A stretch of DNA of 64,000 bases from Brevundimonas mediterranea (GTDB taxonomy: Bacteria > Pseudomonadota > Alphaproteobacteria > Caulobacterales > Caulobacteraceae). The stretch spans positions 186,001 through 250,000 of the forward strand of contig NZ_CP048751.1 of assembly GCF_011064825.1 (NCBI RefSeq), given 5' to 3'. The notes under the pieces are model-generated. The model saw nothing but the letters and a program-made list of their open reading frames with translations. It was not told where the DNA came from and made no database searches. The position numbers and the translations under genes were made by a program. How positions within the stretch are numbered: position 1 is the stretch's first letter; every line of letters starts with the position of its first letter. This document shows positions 36,641 to 46,361 of the stretch, piece after piece.

Positions 36641-37279
36641 GTGCAGGATCTGGCAGGCCCCGCGATCGGGACCTTGGCGCTGGTCGCGCTGGGCGGCTAT
36701 CTGCTCGGCTCGATTCCGTTCGGCGTCGTGATCACCCGCGCCGCCGGCGCCGGCGACGTGCGCAACATCGGGTCCGGCAATATCGGCGCGACCAATGTGC
36801 TGCGGACGGGCCGCAAGGACCTGGCCCTGGCCACCCTGCTGCTGGACGCCGGCAAGGGGGCGGTCGCCCTGTTGATCGCGCGCGCCCTGTTCGACAGCGA
36901 GGTCGCGGGCGCCATCGCCGGCGGCGCGGCCTTCCTGGGCCACCTGTTTCCCGTCTGGCTGAAGTTCAAGGGCGGCAAGGGCGTGGCCACCTTCTATGGT
37001 CTGCTGCTGGCCGCCGCCTGGCCCCTGGGCCTGATGGCCGGAGCGGTCTGGCTGATCAGCGCCTTCGTCTTCCGCTATTCGTCGCTGGCGGCCCTGATCT
37101 CCTCGGCGACCGCGCCCCTGCTGGCCCTGCTGCCGCTCGCCGCCGTCGGCCTGCCGGTGGGCATGCCGATCCTGTGCCTGACCGTCTTCGCCGCCGTGCT
37201 GATCTGGGTTCGCCACCATCAGAACATCGCCCGGCTGCTGAAGGGCGAGGAACCGCGTATCGGGGCCAAGAAGGCGTGA
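36641..37279 (+). CDS. plsY: Glycerol-3-phosphate acyltransferase PlsY
   Basis: A 212-residue inner-membrane enzyme that transfers an acyl group from acyl-phosphate to glycerol-3-phosphate, the first step of phospholipid synthesis. The GTG at 36641 is chosen because GGGAGAGA lies just upstream; longer frames run into the diesterase gene. The three conserved blocks are GYLLGSIPFGVVITRAAGAG, GSGNIGATNVLRTGRKDLA and WLKFKGGKGVATFYGLLL. Five or so membrane segments are present. It overlaps dprA by 4 bases (GTGA). Confidence 0.95.
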   Translation: MQDLAGPAIGTLALVALGGYLLGSIPFGVVITRAAGAGDVRNIGSGNIGATNVLRTGRKDLALATLLLDAGKGAVALLIARALFDSEVAGAIAGGAAFLGHLFPVWLKFKGGKGVATFYGLLLAAAWPLGLMAGAVWLISAFVFRYSSLAALISSATAPLLALLPLAAVGLPVGMPILCLTVFAAVLIWVRHHQNIARLLKGEEPRIGAKKA

Positions 37280-38346
37280 GCCTGTCGGCGGACGAACGGT
37301 TCGCCCGGCTGCGGCTCGCCCGCACCGACCGCATCGGTCCCGTCGCCTTTTCCCAGCTGCTGGGCCGCTACGGCTCGGCCATTCGCGTGCTGGAGGTCCT
37401 GCCCGATCTGGTCCGCAAGTCCGGTGCTGCCTCCATTCCCCCGCCCGTCGCCAAGATCGAGCGCGAACTGACCGATGGTGAGCGGGTCGGCGCCCGCCTG
37501 CTGGTGCTGGGCGATCCCGACTATCCCGAGATGCTGGCGGCGCTGGATCCGCCCCCGCCGATCCTGTGGACCCGGGGTCGGGTCGAACTGCTGAACGCGC
37601 CCTGCGTCGCCATCGTCGGCGCGCGCATCGCCTCGGCCGGCGGACAGCGGATCGCGCGCGGCCTGGCGCTGCAACTGGGTCAGGCCGGCCATGTCGTCGT
37701 CTCGGGCATGGCGCGCGGCATCGACGCCGCCGCCCACGAAGGCGCCTTGGCGACCGGGACCGTCGCGGTTCTGGGCGGCGGTGTGGACGACATCTATCCG
37801 CCCGAACACGCCGACCTCTACGCCCGGCTGGTCGATCAGGGCTGCGTCGTGTCCGAAAGCCCGGTCGGCGCTCGCGCCCAGGCGAGAGACTTCCCCCGCC
37901 GCAACCGCATCATCTCCGGCCTGTCGCGCGGCGTCGTGGTGGTCGAGGCCGAGATCAAGTCCGGCTCATTGATCACCGCCCGGCTGGCGGCGGAACAGGG
38001 GCGCGACGTCTTCGCCGTGCCCGGCTCGCCGCTGGACCCGCGCGCCAAGGGTCCCAACGAACTGCTGCGCCAGGGGGCCATCCTGTGCGAGGGGATCGAG
38101 GATATCGAGCGCGCCTTCAACACCCTGCGCACCCTGCGCGCGCCGCCGTCGGAACCCATGGACTATGGCGAGGTGGACGACGCCTTCCTGGACCGGGTCG
38201 CCGCCCTGCTGTCCCCCACCCCGACGCCGCGCGACGAGATCGCGCGCGCCCTGAACGCCCCCATGGGCCAGGTCGCCGCCGCCCTGCTGGAACTGAGCCT
38301 GGCGGGCCGTGCGGAGCTGCTGCCGGGCGGTCTCGCGTCCATATAG
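37276..38346 (+). CDS. dprA: DNA-processing protein DprA
   Basis: A 356-residue DprA from the GTG at 37276, overlapping plsY. It binds single-stranded DNA and loads RecA during transformation. An N-terminal helical domain (TDRIGPVAFSQLLGRYGSAI) precedes the Rossmann core, with VAIVGARIASAGGQRIARGL, VVSGMARGIDAAAHEGALAT, FPRRNRIISGLSRGVVVVEA and SGSLITARLAAEQGRDVFAV. A C-terminal winged-helix domain (TPTPRDEIARALNAPMGQVA) completes the common alphaproteobacterial form. The plsY-dprA-topA order is widespread in this class. Confidence 0.95.
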   Translation: MSLSADERFARLRLARTDRIGPVAFSQLLGRYGSAIRVLEVLPDLVRKSGAASIPPPVAKIERELTDGERVGARLLVLGDPDYPEMLAALDPPPPILWTRGRVELLNAPCVAIVGARIASAGGQRIARGLALQLGQAGHVVVSGMARGIDAAAHEGALATGTVAVLGGGVDDIYPPEHADLYARLVDQGCVVSESPVGARAQARDFPRRNRIISGLSRGVVVVEAEIKSGSLITARLAAEQGRDVFAVPGSPLDPRAKGPNELLRQGAILCEGIEDIERAFNTLRTLRAPPSEPMDYGEVDDAFLDRVAALLSPTPTPRDEIARALNAPMGQVAAALLELSLAGRAELLPGGLASI

Positions 38347-38484
38347 TGAAGTCTCTTCCGGATTCGTCTTCGATCCGTGATAGTCACCCGATATTCCGCA
38401 AGTTTACGGGCGTCCGGCGGCCGGTGCATTGACACATGGCTCCGCTCCAACCACGTTCGCGCCCCTTCCCGAGACCGAACACGC

Positions 38485-41112
38485 ATGAACCTCGTTATCG
38501 TCGAGAGCCCCGCAAAGGCCAAGACCATCAATAAATACCTCGGCTCCGGCTATGAGGTTCTGGCGTCCTACGGCCACGTCCGCGACCTGCCGTCGAAGGA
38601 CGGCTCGGTCCTGCCCGACGACGACTTCTCCATGCACTGGGAGGCCGACGCCAAGGGCGCCAAGCGGCTGTCCGAAATCGCCGAGGCCGCCAAGCGCGCC
38701 GACCGCGTCATCCTGGCGACCGACCCCGACCGCGAAGGGGAAGCCATCAGCTGGCACGTGTTGGAGGTGCTGAACAAGAAGAAGGCACTGAAGGACACGC
38801 ACGTCGAGCGCGTCACCTTCAACGCCATCACCAAATCCGCCGTCCTCGAGGCCATGGCCAATCCGCGCCAGATCGACATGGAGTTGGTCGAGGCCTATCT
38901 GGCCCGCCGGGCGCTGGACTATCTGGTCGGCTTCACCCTGTCGCCGGTCCTGTGGCGCAAGCTGCCGGGCGCGCGCTCGGCCGGGCGGGTCCAATCCGTC
39001 GCCCTGCGCATCGTCGTCGATCGCGAGATGGAGATCGAGAAGTTCAAGGCGCAGGAATACTGGTCCATCGAGGCCGATCTGAACGCCGACAGCCCGCCCT
39101 TCACCGCCCGTCTGGTCAAGCACGCCGGCAAGCGAGTGCAGCGTCTGGACATCAAGGACGAGGCGACCGCCGCCGCTGCGCGCGCGGCCATCGACGCCGG
39201 CGACTTCACCATCAACTCGGTCGAGAAGAAGCCCGTCCGCCGCAACCCGGCCCCGCCCTTCACCACCTCGACCCTGCAACAGGAAGCCTCGCGCAAGCTG
39301 GGCTTCAGCGCCCAGCGCACCATGCAGGCGGCGCAGAAACTGTATGAGGGCGTGGACGAGACCGGCGGCCTGATCACCTATATGCGGACCGACGGCGTCC
39401 AGACCACGCCCGAGGGCATCGCCCAGGCGCGAGAGGTCATCGCCAAGGAGTTCGGCCCGGCCTTCGTTCCTCAGGAACCGCGCTATTACAAGACCAAGGC
39501 CAAGAATGCTCAGGAAGCGCACGAAGCGATCCGGCCGACAAACATCGCCCGTCATCCGGACAGCCTGCGCCTCGAATCCGATCTTCAGCGTCTGTACGAG
39601 CTGATCTGGAAGCGGATGGTCGCCTCGCAGATGGAGGCGGCGCGCATGGACCGCACCACGGTGGAGATCGAAACCTCGGACGGCCTGACCGGCCTGCGGG
39701 CCACCGGCCAGGTGGTGACGTTTGACGGCTTCCTGGCCGTCTATGAGGAAGGCCGCGACGAGAAGCAGAAGGGCGCGGAAGAGGACGAGGGCGACGACAC
39801 CAGCCGGCTGCCCGCGCTGAAGGAAGGCGCCAAGGCCAAGGTTGACGCCATCCGCACCGACCAGCATTTCACCGAACCGCCCCCGCGCTATTCGGAAGCC
39901 ACCCTGGTCAAGAAGCTGGAAGAGCTGGGCATCGGCCGGCCGTCGACCTACGCCTCAACCCTGTCGACCCTGCGCGACCGGGAATATGTCCGCGTCGACA
40001 AGAACCGCTTCTATCCGGAGGACAAGGGACGGCTGGTCACGGCCTTCCTGGAGCAATTCTTCCGGAAATGGGTCGAATACGACTTCACCGCCGCCCTGGA
40101 GACGCGTCTGGACGAGGTGTCGGCCGGTCAGCTGGACTGGAAGGTCCTGCTGCGCGAGTTCTGGTCGGACTTCCACGCCGCGACCCAGGCCGCCGGCGAA
40201 CTGCGCACCACGGCCATTCTGGACGCGCTGAACGAGTCGCTGGGCGCCCATATCTTCCCGGCCAAGGAAGACGGGTCCGACCCGCGCGAATGCCCCCTGT
40301 GCCACCAGGGCCAGCTCAGCCTGAAGACCAGCCGGTTCGGCGCCTTCATCGGCTGCGAACGGTACCCGGACTGCAAATACACCCGCCCCGTCGCCAGCCC
40401 TTCGGCTGAAGACGGGTCGGCGGAAAGCGGCGACCGCGAACTGGGCATGGACCCGGAGACCGGCCAGCCGGTGCAGCTGAAGATCGGCCGTTTCGGCCCC
40501 TATGTCGAAATCACCCCGCCCGAGGGCGACAAGCCCAAACGCTCGTCCCTGCCCAAGGGCTGGTCGCCCGCCTCGCTGACGCTGGACCAGGCGCTGCGCC
40601 TGCTGGCCCTGCCTCGTGAAGTCGGGGTCCACCCCGAGGACGGCAAGATGATCACGGCGGGCCTGGGCCGGTACGGACCCTTCGTCCTGCACGCCGGCAC
40701 CTATGCGAACGTCTCGGACATCGACGAGGTGTTCGAGGTCGGTCTGAACCGCGCCGTCGCCCTGCTGGCCGAGAAGCGCGCCGGTCGTCCCGGTCGCGGC
40801 GCCGCCACGGCTCCGCTGAAGGACCTGGGCGCCCACCCGGAGACGGGCGAGCCGATCCACGTCATGGCCGGCCGCTTCGGGCCCTATGTCAAATCGGGCA
40901 AGATCAACGCCACCTTGCCCAAGGGCGTGGCGCCCGAAGACCTGACTGTGGAAGACGCCCTGCCCCTGCTGGCCGCCAAGGCCGGGGCGGCGCCGAAGAA
41001 GAAGGCCCCGGCGGCCAAGAAGGCGGCTGCGCCGAAGAAGGCTGCGGCGGCCAAGAAGCCGGCGGCCAAGAAGGCGCCGACGAAGAAGGCCAAGGCCAAG
41101 ACGGAAGACTGA
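38485..41112 (+). CDS. topA: DNA topoisomerase I
   Basis: An 875-residue type IA topoisomerase that relaxes negative supercoils. The TOPRIM domain starts at MNLVIVESPAKAKTINKYLG and has ATDPDREGEAISWHVLEVL. The nucleophilic tyrosine is in GLITYMRTDGVQTT near residue 315, and the TRDG-equivalent GRPSTYASTLSTLRDREYV follows. One four-cysteine zinc element (CPLCHQGQ to CERYPDCKY) is present. Several repeated topoisomerase C-terminal modules (RFGPYVE, RYGPFVLHAG, RFGPYVKSGK) follow. The tail is a Lys/Ala-rich stretch of about 40 residues, as in many alphaproteobacteria, that can bind DNA non-specifically. Confidence 0.97.
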   Translation: MNLVIVESPAKAKTINKYLGSGYEVLASYGHVRDLPSKDGSVLPDDDFSMHWEADAKGAKRLSEIAEAAKRADRVILATDPDREGEAISWHVLEVLNKKKALKDTHVERVTFNAITKSAVLEAMANPRQIDMELVEAYLARRALDYLVGFTLSPVLWRKLPGARSAGRVQSVALRIVVDREMEIEKFKAQEYWSIEADLNADSPPFTARLVKHAGKRVQRLDIKDEATAAAARAAIDAGDFTINSVEKKPVRRNPAPPFTTSTLQQEASRKLGFSAQRTMQAAQKLYEGVDETGGLITYMRTDGVQTTPEGIAQAREVIAKEFGPAFVPQEPRYYKTKAKNAQEAHEAIRPTNIARHPDSLRLESDLQRLYELIWKRMVASQMEAARMDRTTVEIETSDGLTGLRATGQVVTFDGFLAVYEEGRDEKQKGAEEDEGDDTSRLPALKEGAKAKVDAIRTDQHFTEPPPRYSEATLVKKLEELGIGRPSTYASTLSTLRDREYVRVDKNRFYPEDKGRLVTAFLEQFFRKWVEYDFTAALETRLDEVSAGQLDWKVLLREFWSDFHAATQAAGELRTTAILDALNESLGAHIFPAKEDGSDPRECPLCHQGQLSLKTSRFGAFIGCERYPDCKYTRPVASPSAEDGSAESGDRELGMDPETGQPVQLKIGRFGPYVEITPPEGDKPKRSSLPKGWSPASLTLDQALRLLALPREVGVHPEDGKMITAGLGRYGPFVLHAGTYANVSDIDEVFEVGLNRAVALLAEKRAGRPGRGAATAPLKDLGAHPETGEPIHVMAGRFGPYVKSGKINATLPKGVAPEDLTVEDALPLLAAKAGAAPKKKAPAAKKAAAPKKAAAAKKPAAKKAPTKKAKAKTED

Positions 41113-41115
41113 CGT

Positions 41116-41259
41116 CCTTCTCCCCTTGCGGGAGAAGGTGGCCGAGCGAAGCGAGGTCGGATGAGGGGTCGGTCAGTGCATGACCGGCCCTTTTTCGTTG
41201 GAGATGGACCAACCCCTCATCCGGCCCTGCGGGCCACCTTCTCCCGCAAGGGGAGAAGG
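41116..41259. repeat. Inverted pair of interspersed repeats with topA terminator
   Basis: 41116-41143 and 41232-41259 are exact 28-base inverted arms. Part of the right side (41214-41245) is the same repeat as at 34274. Between them, CGGTCA and TGACCG form a hairpin at 41170-41186, followed by TTTTT at 41191, a likely terminator for topA. The whole unit could fold into one long stem between the two convergent genes. Confidence 0.8.
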
Positions 41260-41260
41260 A

Positions 41261-44200
41261 TCAGTTGAGGGTGATCCGCCTTGCCCCCACGGGGATCGCC
41301 AGCTCGTCGCCGGACCATTGCGCCGTGCGCCCGTCGATGCGAACCCGCTCAGGCCGCCCCTCCCCCGCCGGCCATTGCAGCACATAGCCCCCCGGCGGCG
41401 TCGCGCCCTGGCCAAGGGTCAGCACATAGGCCGCCCCCTGTTTGCGATAGGCGTAGGTCAGCGCTCCATAGGCCGTGCGCAGATCCTTCACCCCCACGCC
41501 CTCCTTCGTGTCCAGCCAGGCCTCCGGCACGCCCGCCGCCAGCACCAGGGCGTGGTCGCGGTCCCGTTCGTAGGCGAACAGGTCGAGGGCCGAGCGGATA
41601 TAGTCGGAGCTGATCCAGGCGTGGGGCATGTCGCCGATGAAGCGGGGCTCGCGCTTGTCGCGCCCCACCACCTCGGCCCAGCCGTTCCAGGCCTCGGGCC
41701 GGCGGTCGGCCATCAGGAAGTCCAGCACCGCCAGGGCGCGGTCCTTCTGGCCCAGCCGAACATAGGCGCCGACCAGCCGCCATTCGTACGGGGTATAGTC
41801 CTTCCACGCGGTGCGATTGGTCAGCCGGTTCTGGAAGTTTTCCCAATAGCGGTCGAAGGTTCGCGCCATCAGTTCCGGCGGAAGATTATCCTGCTCGCCC
41901 GACGGCGACAGGGCGATGGTGGTCGAGGTGGCGTCGAAATCGCCCCGGTCGGCGGCGCCCGCGATCCAGTCGATGTCGTGGTGTTCGGCCGTCGCGACGA
42001 TGGAGGCCCGGATGTCGGCGGCGAACTGATCCCGCGCGGCGGCGTAGCGGGCGGCGGCCTCGGCGTCGCCCAGGGTCTGGGCGATGAAGACCGCGTCCTT
42101 GTAGCCCAAGAGGCCCCAGAAATCGTCCCAATAGGAATAGGCCGCCTTGTCCGAATAGCCCTCGTGGCTGATCGTCGGCGGCAGCAGGCCGTACAGATGG
42201 CGCTGGTCGGGGGTCTGGAACTCAGGCGTGCGGGTGGAGGCGCGCAGCTCGTCCATATAGGCGACGGCCTTCTGCACCTGAGGCCAGACCTGGCGCAGCA
42301 GGGCCTCGTCGCCGGTGTAGCGGTATGTCTCGGCGGCCAGGAAGACGAACTCGCCGTGACTGTCGTTCTCGGGCACCGGATCGGCGCCGCGTGCGTCGAC
42401 GCAGCACGGGACCTTGCCGTTCTCGAACACATAGGGGGCGTACCAGCGCAGATAGTCAGCCGAATGCTCGGCCATGCCCAGCCGGTTCAGCCCCTCGGCC
42501 ATCATGGCCCCGTCGCGGATCCAGGAGCGGTTGTAGCTGCGGGTGCCGGGCTGGAGGATCGGCCCCTGACGCGACATCAGCATATGGGCCAGGGACGACT
42601 TCAACGCGTCCTCGATCCGCTGGGCGGCGGGCGGCAGGGTCAGGTCCACCCGGTCCAGCTTCTCGCGCCATTCCGCCGCCAGCGCCCGCTCGGCCTGATC
42701 CAGCGCGGCGACGCCCTGCCCCGCCTGCGGCGTCTCGCCCGCCAGCGGCGACAAGAAGCCGAAGGTGCGTGTCTCGCCGGGCTGGAGCATCACCTCATAC
42801 AGCAGGGCGCCGGCCGGCAGGTCCGTGGGGTCGGAGACCATGACCGGTTCGCCGGCGGGCCGTCGCGCCGACGGTAGAATCAATGATTGAGGATCTACCC
42901 CTGCATCGAAGCTCGAGGCCGCGACGGCGTCCGGCGCGGTCAGGGGCTGGACCCGAACGTCGTCGTTCAGCGTCAGGCTCGCGCCGTCCCAGGCGATCCG
43001 CTCGACCGGCGCCACGCCGCCCGGAATGGCCAGGAACTGTACGGGTCCATTCACCTGCAAGGGTCGCGCCGTCAGGGCCAGGGTCAGGGTGCGGGGCCGA
43101 TTGGAGGTGTTGGTCAGGTCATAGCGGCCCCACAGACGCGCCTGGTCCGGCGCGCCGTCGGCGAAGCTGGTGATCTTCAGCGTCCAGTCGTCGGCGGTCC
43201 AGGTCACGGACGGTATGGGCAGGTCGCCGTCCTTCAGCCCCTGTTCGACATTGACGTCGGCCCAGGTGATCAGCCGCCCGTTGTCGATGACGAAGGGTTC
43301 GATGCTGGGGCCGGCGCGGCGCAGTTCGATGGCGCCGTCCTCGCCGATCAGGCCGCTCTCGCCACCGCCGTCGACGCCGACCAGGGTCCAGTAGGGCTGT
43401 TCCCCGAAAAAGCCGCGTGGATAGAGGCCGCGACGGTTCTCCTTGGCCACCGCCTCCACAAAGGCCGTGGCGTCCTCGCCGAAGGCCAGGGGTTCGACCT
43501 CGATCTCAGTCAGCGCATAGGTCGTCGCCTGCCCTGCCCCCAGCCGCTGTCCGGCGCCGGACGAGCCGACCACGTCCGACGCGGGGACCGGCTTCAGCGG
43601 CTCCAGCCGCAGCCAGCGGGCGGTCGCCTCCGGCGTGCGCAGCCAGTCGACGCCGCCGTTCCCGCCCGTGACCGTCGCCAGCTCGCGCCAGTCCCGTCCG
43701 TCCGTCGAGGCGGAAATCCGATAGTCCGCCGCCGCCCCCCGCTCGCCCCAGCGCAGGGTCAGGCCGCCGAACTCGCGCTCGTATCCCAGGTCGAGGGTCA
43801 GGGCCGAGGGTTCGCCCACCGGCGGGGTCCAGGCCGTCTTCGGGTCCAGATCGACGGCGTTGGCGGCGGTCGTCTGCGGCCGGCCGTCGCCGGCGACCGG
43901 CTGCGGCGGCGCGACGGGATCGACCGGCAGGGCGCGCTGGCTCAGTTGGTCGATCTCGACGGCGCCCTTGCCGCCCTCGGCCGCCACCACGACGAACTCG
44001 ACCCGTTCGGCGCGGCGCAGCACCGTCTCCGGGCTGGGGCCCCAGGCCTTGGACACCTGGCGGCGCTTGATCACGAACTTCGTCCAGCCGTCGGGGAAGT
44101 CGTAGCGGGCCGTCTGTTTCCACCAGACGTTCTCGGCTGAGGCGTCGGTCAGCTTGACCTCGAAGGTGTTGACCGGCCCGGCGCCGCGCACCCAGAAGCT

Positions 44201-44464
44201 GATCTCGTAATTGTCGGGCAGGTCGAACGGCAGGGGCCTGCTTAGCACCGCATAGCCGGCCTTGCCGTCGAAGTCGTAGTCGAGCCGCACGGCGCGGCCG
44301 TCATGCCCGGCGACGGCGGAGACGGCGGCGTGGACGTCGGTGGAGGCGCTGGCCTCCCACCGCGACGCGTCGTCCATGCTGTCGAGGACGCGCGTGTCCT
44401 GCGCGACGGCGGGGGCGGCCATGAGGGCGGCGCTGAGCGCGAGGATGGAGGTCAGGATACGCAT
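41261..44464 (-). CDS. Large exported F5/8-domain protein with six-hairpin glycosidase-like domain
   Basis: A 1067-residue protein from the ATG at 44464, preceded by GGAG. The signal peptide ends near AVAQDTR. A jelly-roll module (NYEISFWVRGAGPVNTFEVK) comes first. Next is an F5/8 type C (discoidin) module near residue 220 (VDLDPKTAWTPPVGEPSALT, LDLGYEREFGGLTLRWGERG). The last 450 residues look like an (alpha/alpha)6 glycosidase: SYNRSWIRDGAMMAEGLNRL, NDSHGEFVFLAAETYRYTGD, and YTPYEWRLVGAYVRLGQKDR. It is the last gene of the LacI-receptor-GH144-ABC operon, after an inverted repeat. An oligosaccharide-trimming role is likely; the exact glycoside hydrolase family is not identified. Confidence 0.75.
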   Translation of the reverse strand: MRILTSILALSAALMAAPAVAQDTRVLDSMDDASRWEASASTDVHAAVSAVAGHDGRAVRLDYDFDGKAGYAVLSRPLPFDLPDNYEISFWVRGAGPVNTFEVKLTDASAENVWWKQTARYDFPDGWTKFVIKRRQVSKAWGPSPETVLRRAERVEFVVVAAEGGKGAVEIDQLSQRALPVDPVAPPQPVAGDGRPQTTAANAVDLDPKTAWTPPVGEPSALTLDLGYEREFGGLTLRWGERGAAADYRISASTDGRDWRELATVTGGNGGVDWLRTPEATARWLRLEPLKPVPASDVVGSSGAGQRLGAGQATTYALTEIEVEPLAFGEDATAFVEAVAKENRRGLYPRGFFGEQPYWTLVGVDGGGESGLIGEDGAIELRRAGPSIEPFVIDNGRLITWADVNVEQGLKDGDLPIPSVTWTADDWTLKITSFADGAPDQARLWGRYDLTNTSNRPRTLTLALTARPLQVNGPVQFLAIPGGVAPVERIAWDGASLTLNDDVRVQPLTAPDAVAASSFDAGVDPQSLILPSARRPAGEPVMVSDPTDLPAGALLYEVMLQPGETRTFGFLSPLAGETPQAGQGVAALDQAERALAAEWREKLDRVDLTLPPAAQRIEDALKSSLAHMLMSRQGPILQPGTRSYNRSWIRDGAMMAEGLNRLGMAEHSADYLRWYAPYVFENGKVPCCVDARGADPVPENDSHGEFVFLAAETYRYTGDEALLRQVWPQVQKAVAYMDELRASTRTPEFQTPDQRHLYGLLPPTISHEGYSDKAAYSYWDDFWGLLGYKDAVFIAQTLGDAEAAARYAAARDQFAADIRASIVATAEHHDIDWIAGAADRGDFDATSTTIALSPSGEQDNLPPELMARTFDRYWENFQNRLTNRTAWKDYTPYEWRLVGAYVRLGQKDRALAVLDFLMADRRPEAWNGWAEVVGRDKREPRFIGDMPHAWISSDYIRSALDLFAYERDRDHALVLAAGVPEAWLDTKEGVGVKDLRTAYGALTYAYRKQGAAYVLTLGQGATPPGGYVLQWPAGEGRPERVRIDGRTAQWSGDELAIPVGARRITLN

Positions 44465-44489
44465 TCGGATTACTCCAGTTTCCTCTGTT

Positions 44490-44598
44490 GCCGTCATCCT
44501 CGGGCTTGTCCCGAGGATCCATACGCCCGGTGTCGAAGGCGTGCGTCCCGTCCTCGACGGAGTCTATGGATCCTAGGCACAAGGCCCAGGATGACGGC
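44490..44598. repeat. Imperfect inverted repeat between permease and F5/8 gene
   Basis: Arms at 44490-44523 and 44565-44598 are near-complementary 34-mers containing CGTCATCCTCGGGCTTG on the left and its inexact complement on the right. It resembles a dispersed chromosomal palindrome rather than a simple terminator. It could attenuate transcription into the last gene. Confidence 0.7.
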
Positions 44599-44616
44599 GG
44601 TGGAGGGCTACAAGGA

Positions 44617-45432
44617 TCACCCCTTCACGCTGCCCGCGAGCATGCCGCGGATGTAGTAGCGTTGCAGGGCGAGGAAGAGGATCAGGACGGGCGCGACTGT
44701 GACGACTGCGCCCGCCATCATCAGTTCGATGTCCTGCACGTGTTCGCGCGACAGGGCCGCCAGGGCGACCGGCAGGGTGTAGTTCGACTGGTCCGTCAGG
44801 ATGATCAGCGGCCACAGGAAGTCGTTCCAGCTGCCCAGGAAGACGAACAGGCCCAGGGTGACGATGATCGGCTGCAGCGTCGGCAGGACGATGCGGCGGA
44901 AGATCTGGCCTTCGCTCGCGCCGTCGATGCGGGCCGCCTCCAGCATTTCGTCGGGAATGCTCAGCGCATACTGGCGCACCAGGAACAGGCCGAAGATCGA
45001 GGCCAGCCAGGGCGCCAGCGCCCCGGCATAAGTGTTCACCAGTCCCATCCCCTTCAGCATCAGGAACAGCGGCAGGGTGCCGATCTGGGCCGGCACCACC
45101 AGGGCGGCGACCAGCAGCTGGAACAGCCGTTCGCGCCCGGTGAACTTCAGCTTGGCGAAGGCGTAGCCGGCCGGGACGGTGAAGCTGAGCGCCAGGATCG
45201 TCGCCAGGGTCGCCAGGGCGAAGCTGTTCCACAGATAGCGGGCCATGCCCTGGTTCAGGAACAGGTCCTGATAGTGCTCCAGCGTCCAGCGCGACGGGAC
45301 CAGGGGCGGCGGGAAGGTCGCCGCCTCACCGGTGGGCATGAAGCTGACCGACGCCATCCAGACCAGCGGGAACAGGACGATCAGCGCGATGAGCGCGACG
45401 GCGAGGTTGAGGAAGATCGAGCGGATTTTCAC
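44617..45432 (-). CDS. ABC sugar transporter permease (MalG type)
   Basis: A 271-residue inner-membrane permease from a GTG at 45432 that overlaps the upstream stop (GTGA). It has six hydrophobic segments and the MalG-type EAA loop EAARIDGASEGQIFRRIVLP near residue 190. The SVSFMPTGEA periplasmic start and the QRYYIRGMLAGSVKG end are typical of carbohydrate-uptake (CUT1) systems. It would pair with the MalF-type permease encoded just before it. A longer frame upstream is only a shadow of that gene. Confidence 0.92.
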   Translation of the reverse strand: MKIRSIFLNLAVALIALIVLFPLVWMASVSFMPTGEAATFPPPLVPSRWTLEHYQDLFLNQGMARYLWNSFALATLATILALSFTVPAGYAFAKLKFTGRERLFQLLVAALVVPAQIGTLPLFLMLKGMGLVNTYAGALAPWLASIFGLFLVRQYALSIPDEMLEAARIDGASEGQIFRRIVLPTLQPIIVTLGLFVFLGSWNDFLWPLIILTDQSNYTLPVALAALSREHVQDIELMMAGAVVTVAPVLILFLALQRYYIRGMLAGSVKG

Positions 45433-46361
45433 TGGTACGCCCCCACCCGCTTGGCAACGCCCAGCTGCACCAGGGTAATGGCCAGGATGCACAGGAACAG
45501 GACGAAGGCGACCGCGCTGGCGGAGCCCAGGTTCCACCATTTGAAGCCCTCTTCGTACATGAAGTAGAGCACCGTCACCGTGCTTTGGGCCGGGCCGCCT
45601 TGCGTCATCACATAGGGTTCGGCGAACAGCTGGAAGAAGCTGGCGACCGAGATGATCGAGACGAGCAGCATCGTCGGCGCGATGGCCGGCAGGGTGACAT
45701 GGCGGAACTGCTTCCACGGCCCGGCGCCGTCGATGCGGGCGGCCTCGTACAGATCGTCCGGCACGGTCTGAAGCACCGCCAGGAAGATCAGCATATTGTA
45801 GCCGAAGATCTTCCAGACCACGAACATCAGGATGGCGGGGATGGAGGTCGAGGGCTGGCCCAGCCAGTCCACCGCCGGCAGGCCGATGCTCTCCAGCCCC
45901 CAGTTGATGACGCCGTAGCGGGTGTGCAGCAGATAGCGCCAGACCACGGCGGTGGCGACCAGGGTGGTGACATAGGGGGCGAAGAACATGACCCGCCAGA
46001 TCGGCCGCCACTTCACCACCCGCGCATTCAGGATCACCGCCGCGGCCAGCGAGGCCGCAATGGACAGGGGCACGCCCAGGACCGCGAAGGTCAGGGTGTT
46101 CTTCATCGCCCCCCAGAACAGGGGATTGGTCATCAGCCGCTCGTAGTTCTGCAGGCCGACGAAACGCAGATTATCGAGGTTCGCCAGGGCGTAGATGTCG
46201 AAGTCGGTCAGGCTGAGCAGCAGGGCCGCGATCACCGGAAAGGCGAAGAACAGGCCGATGGCGATCATCGCAGGGGCGACGAAGGCCCAGGCTGCGCGCT
46301 CTCTGGCCGCGCGTCCACGCGACGGCTTCACGCGGGCCAATGTCGGATCGGCGACGGTCAT
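45429..46361 (-). CDS. ABC sugar transporter permease (MalF type)
   Basis: A 310-residue permease from the ATG at 46361, which overlaps the binding-protein stop by 4 bases. It has six membrane segments starting AWAFVAPAMIAIGLFFAFPV and the EAA loop EAARIDGAGPWKQFRHVTLP. It would form the membrane channel with the MalG-type protein for oligosaccharides delivered to the periplasm by the TonB receptor. No ATP-binding subunit is encoded in the operon, so a shared MsmX/UgpC-type ATPase elsewhere must power it. Confidence 0.92.
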   Translation of the reverse strand: MTVADPTLARVKPSRGRAARERAAWAFVAPAMIAIGLFFAFPVIAALLLSLTDFDIYALANLDNLRFVGLQNYERLMTNPLFWGAMKNTLTFAVLGVPLSIAASLAAAVILNARVVKWRPIWRVMFFAPYVTTLVATAVVWRYLLHTRYGVINWGLESIGLPAVDWLGQPSTSIPAILMFVVWKIFGYNMLIFLAVLQTVPDDLYEAARIDGAGPWKQFRHVTLPAIAPTMLLVSIISVASFFQLFAEPYVMTQGGPAQSTVTVLYFMYEEGFKWWNLGSASAVAFVLFLCILAITLVQLGVAKRVGAYQ

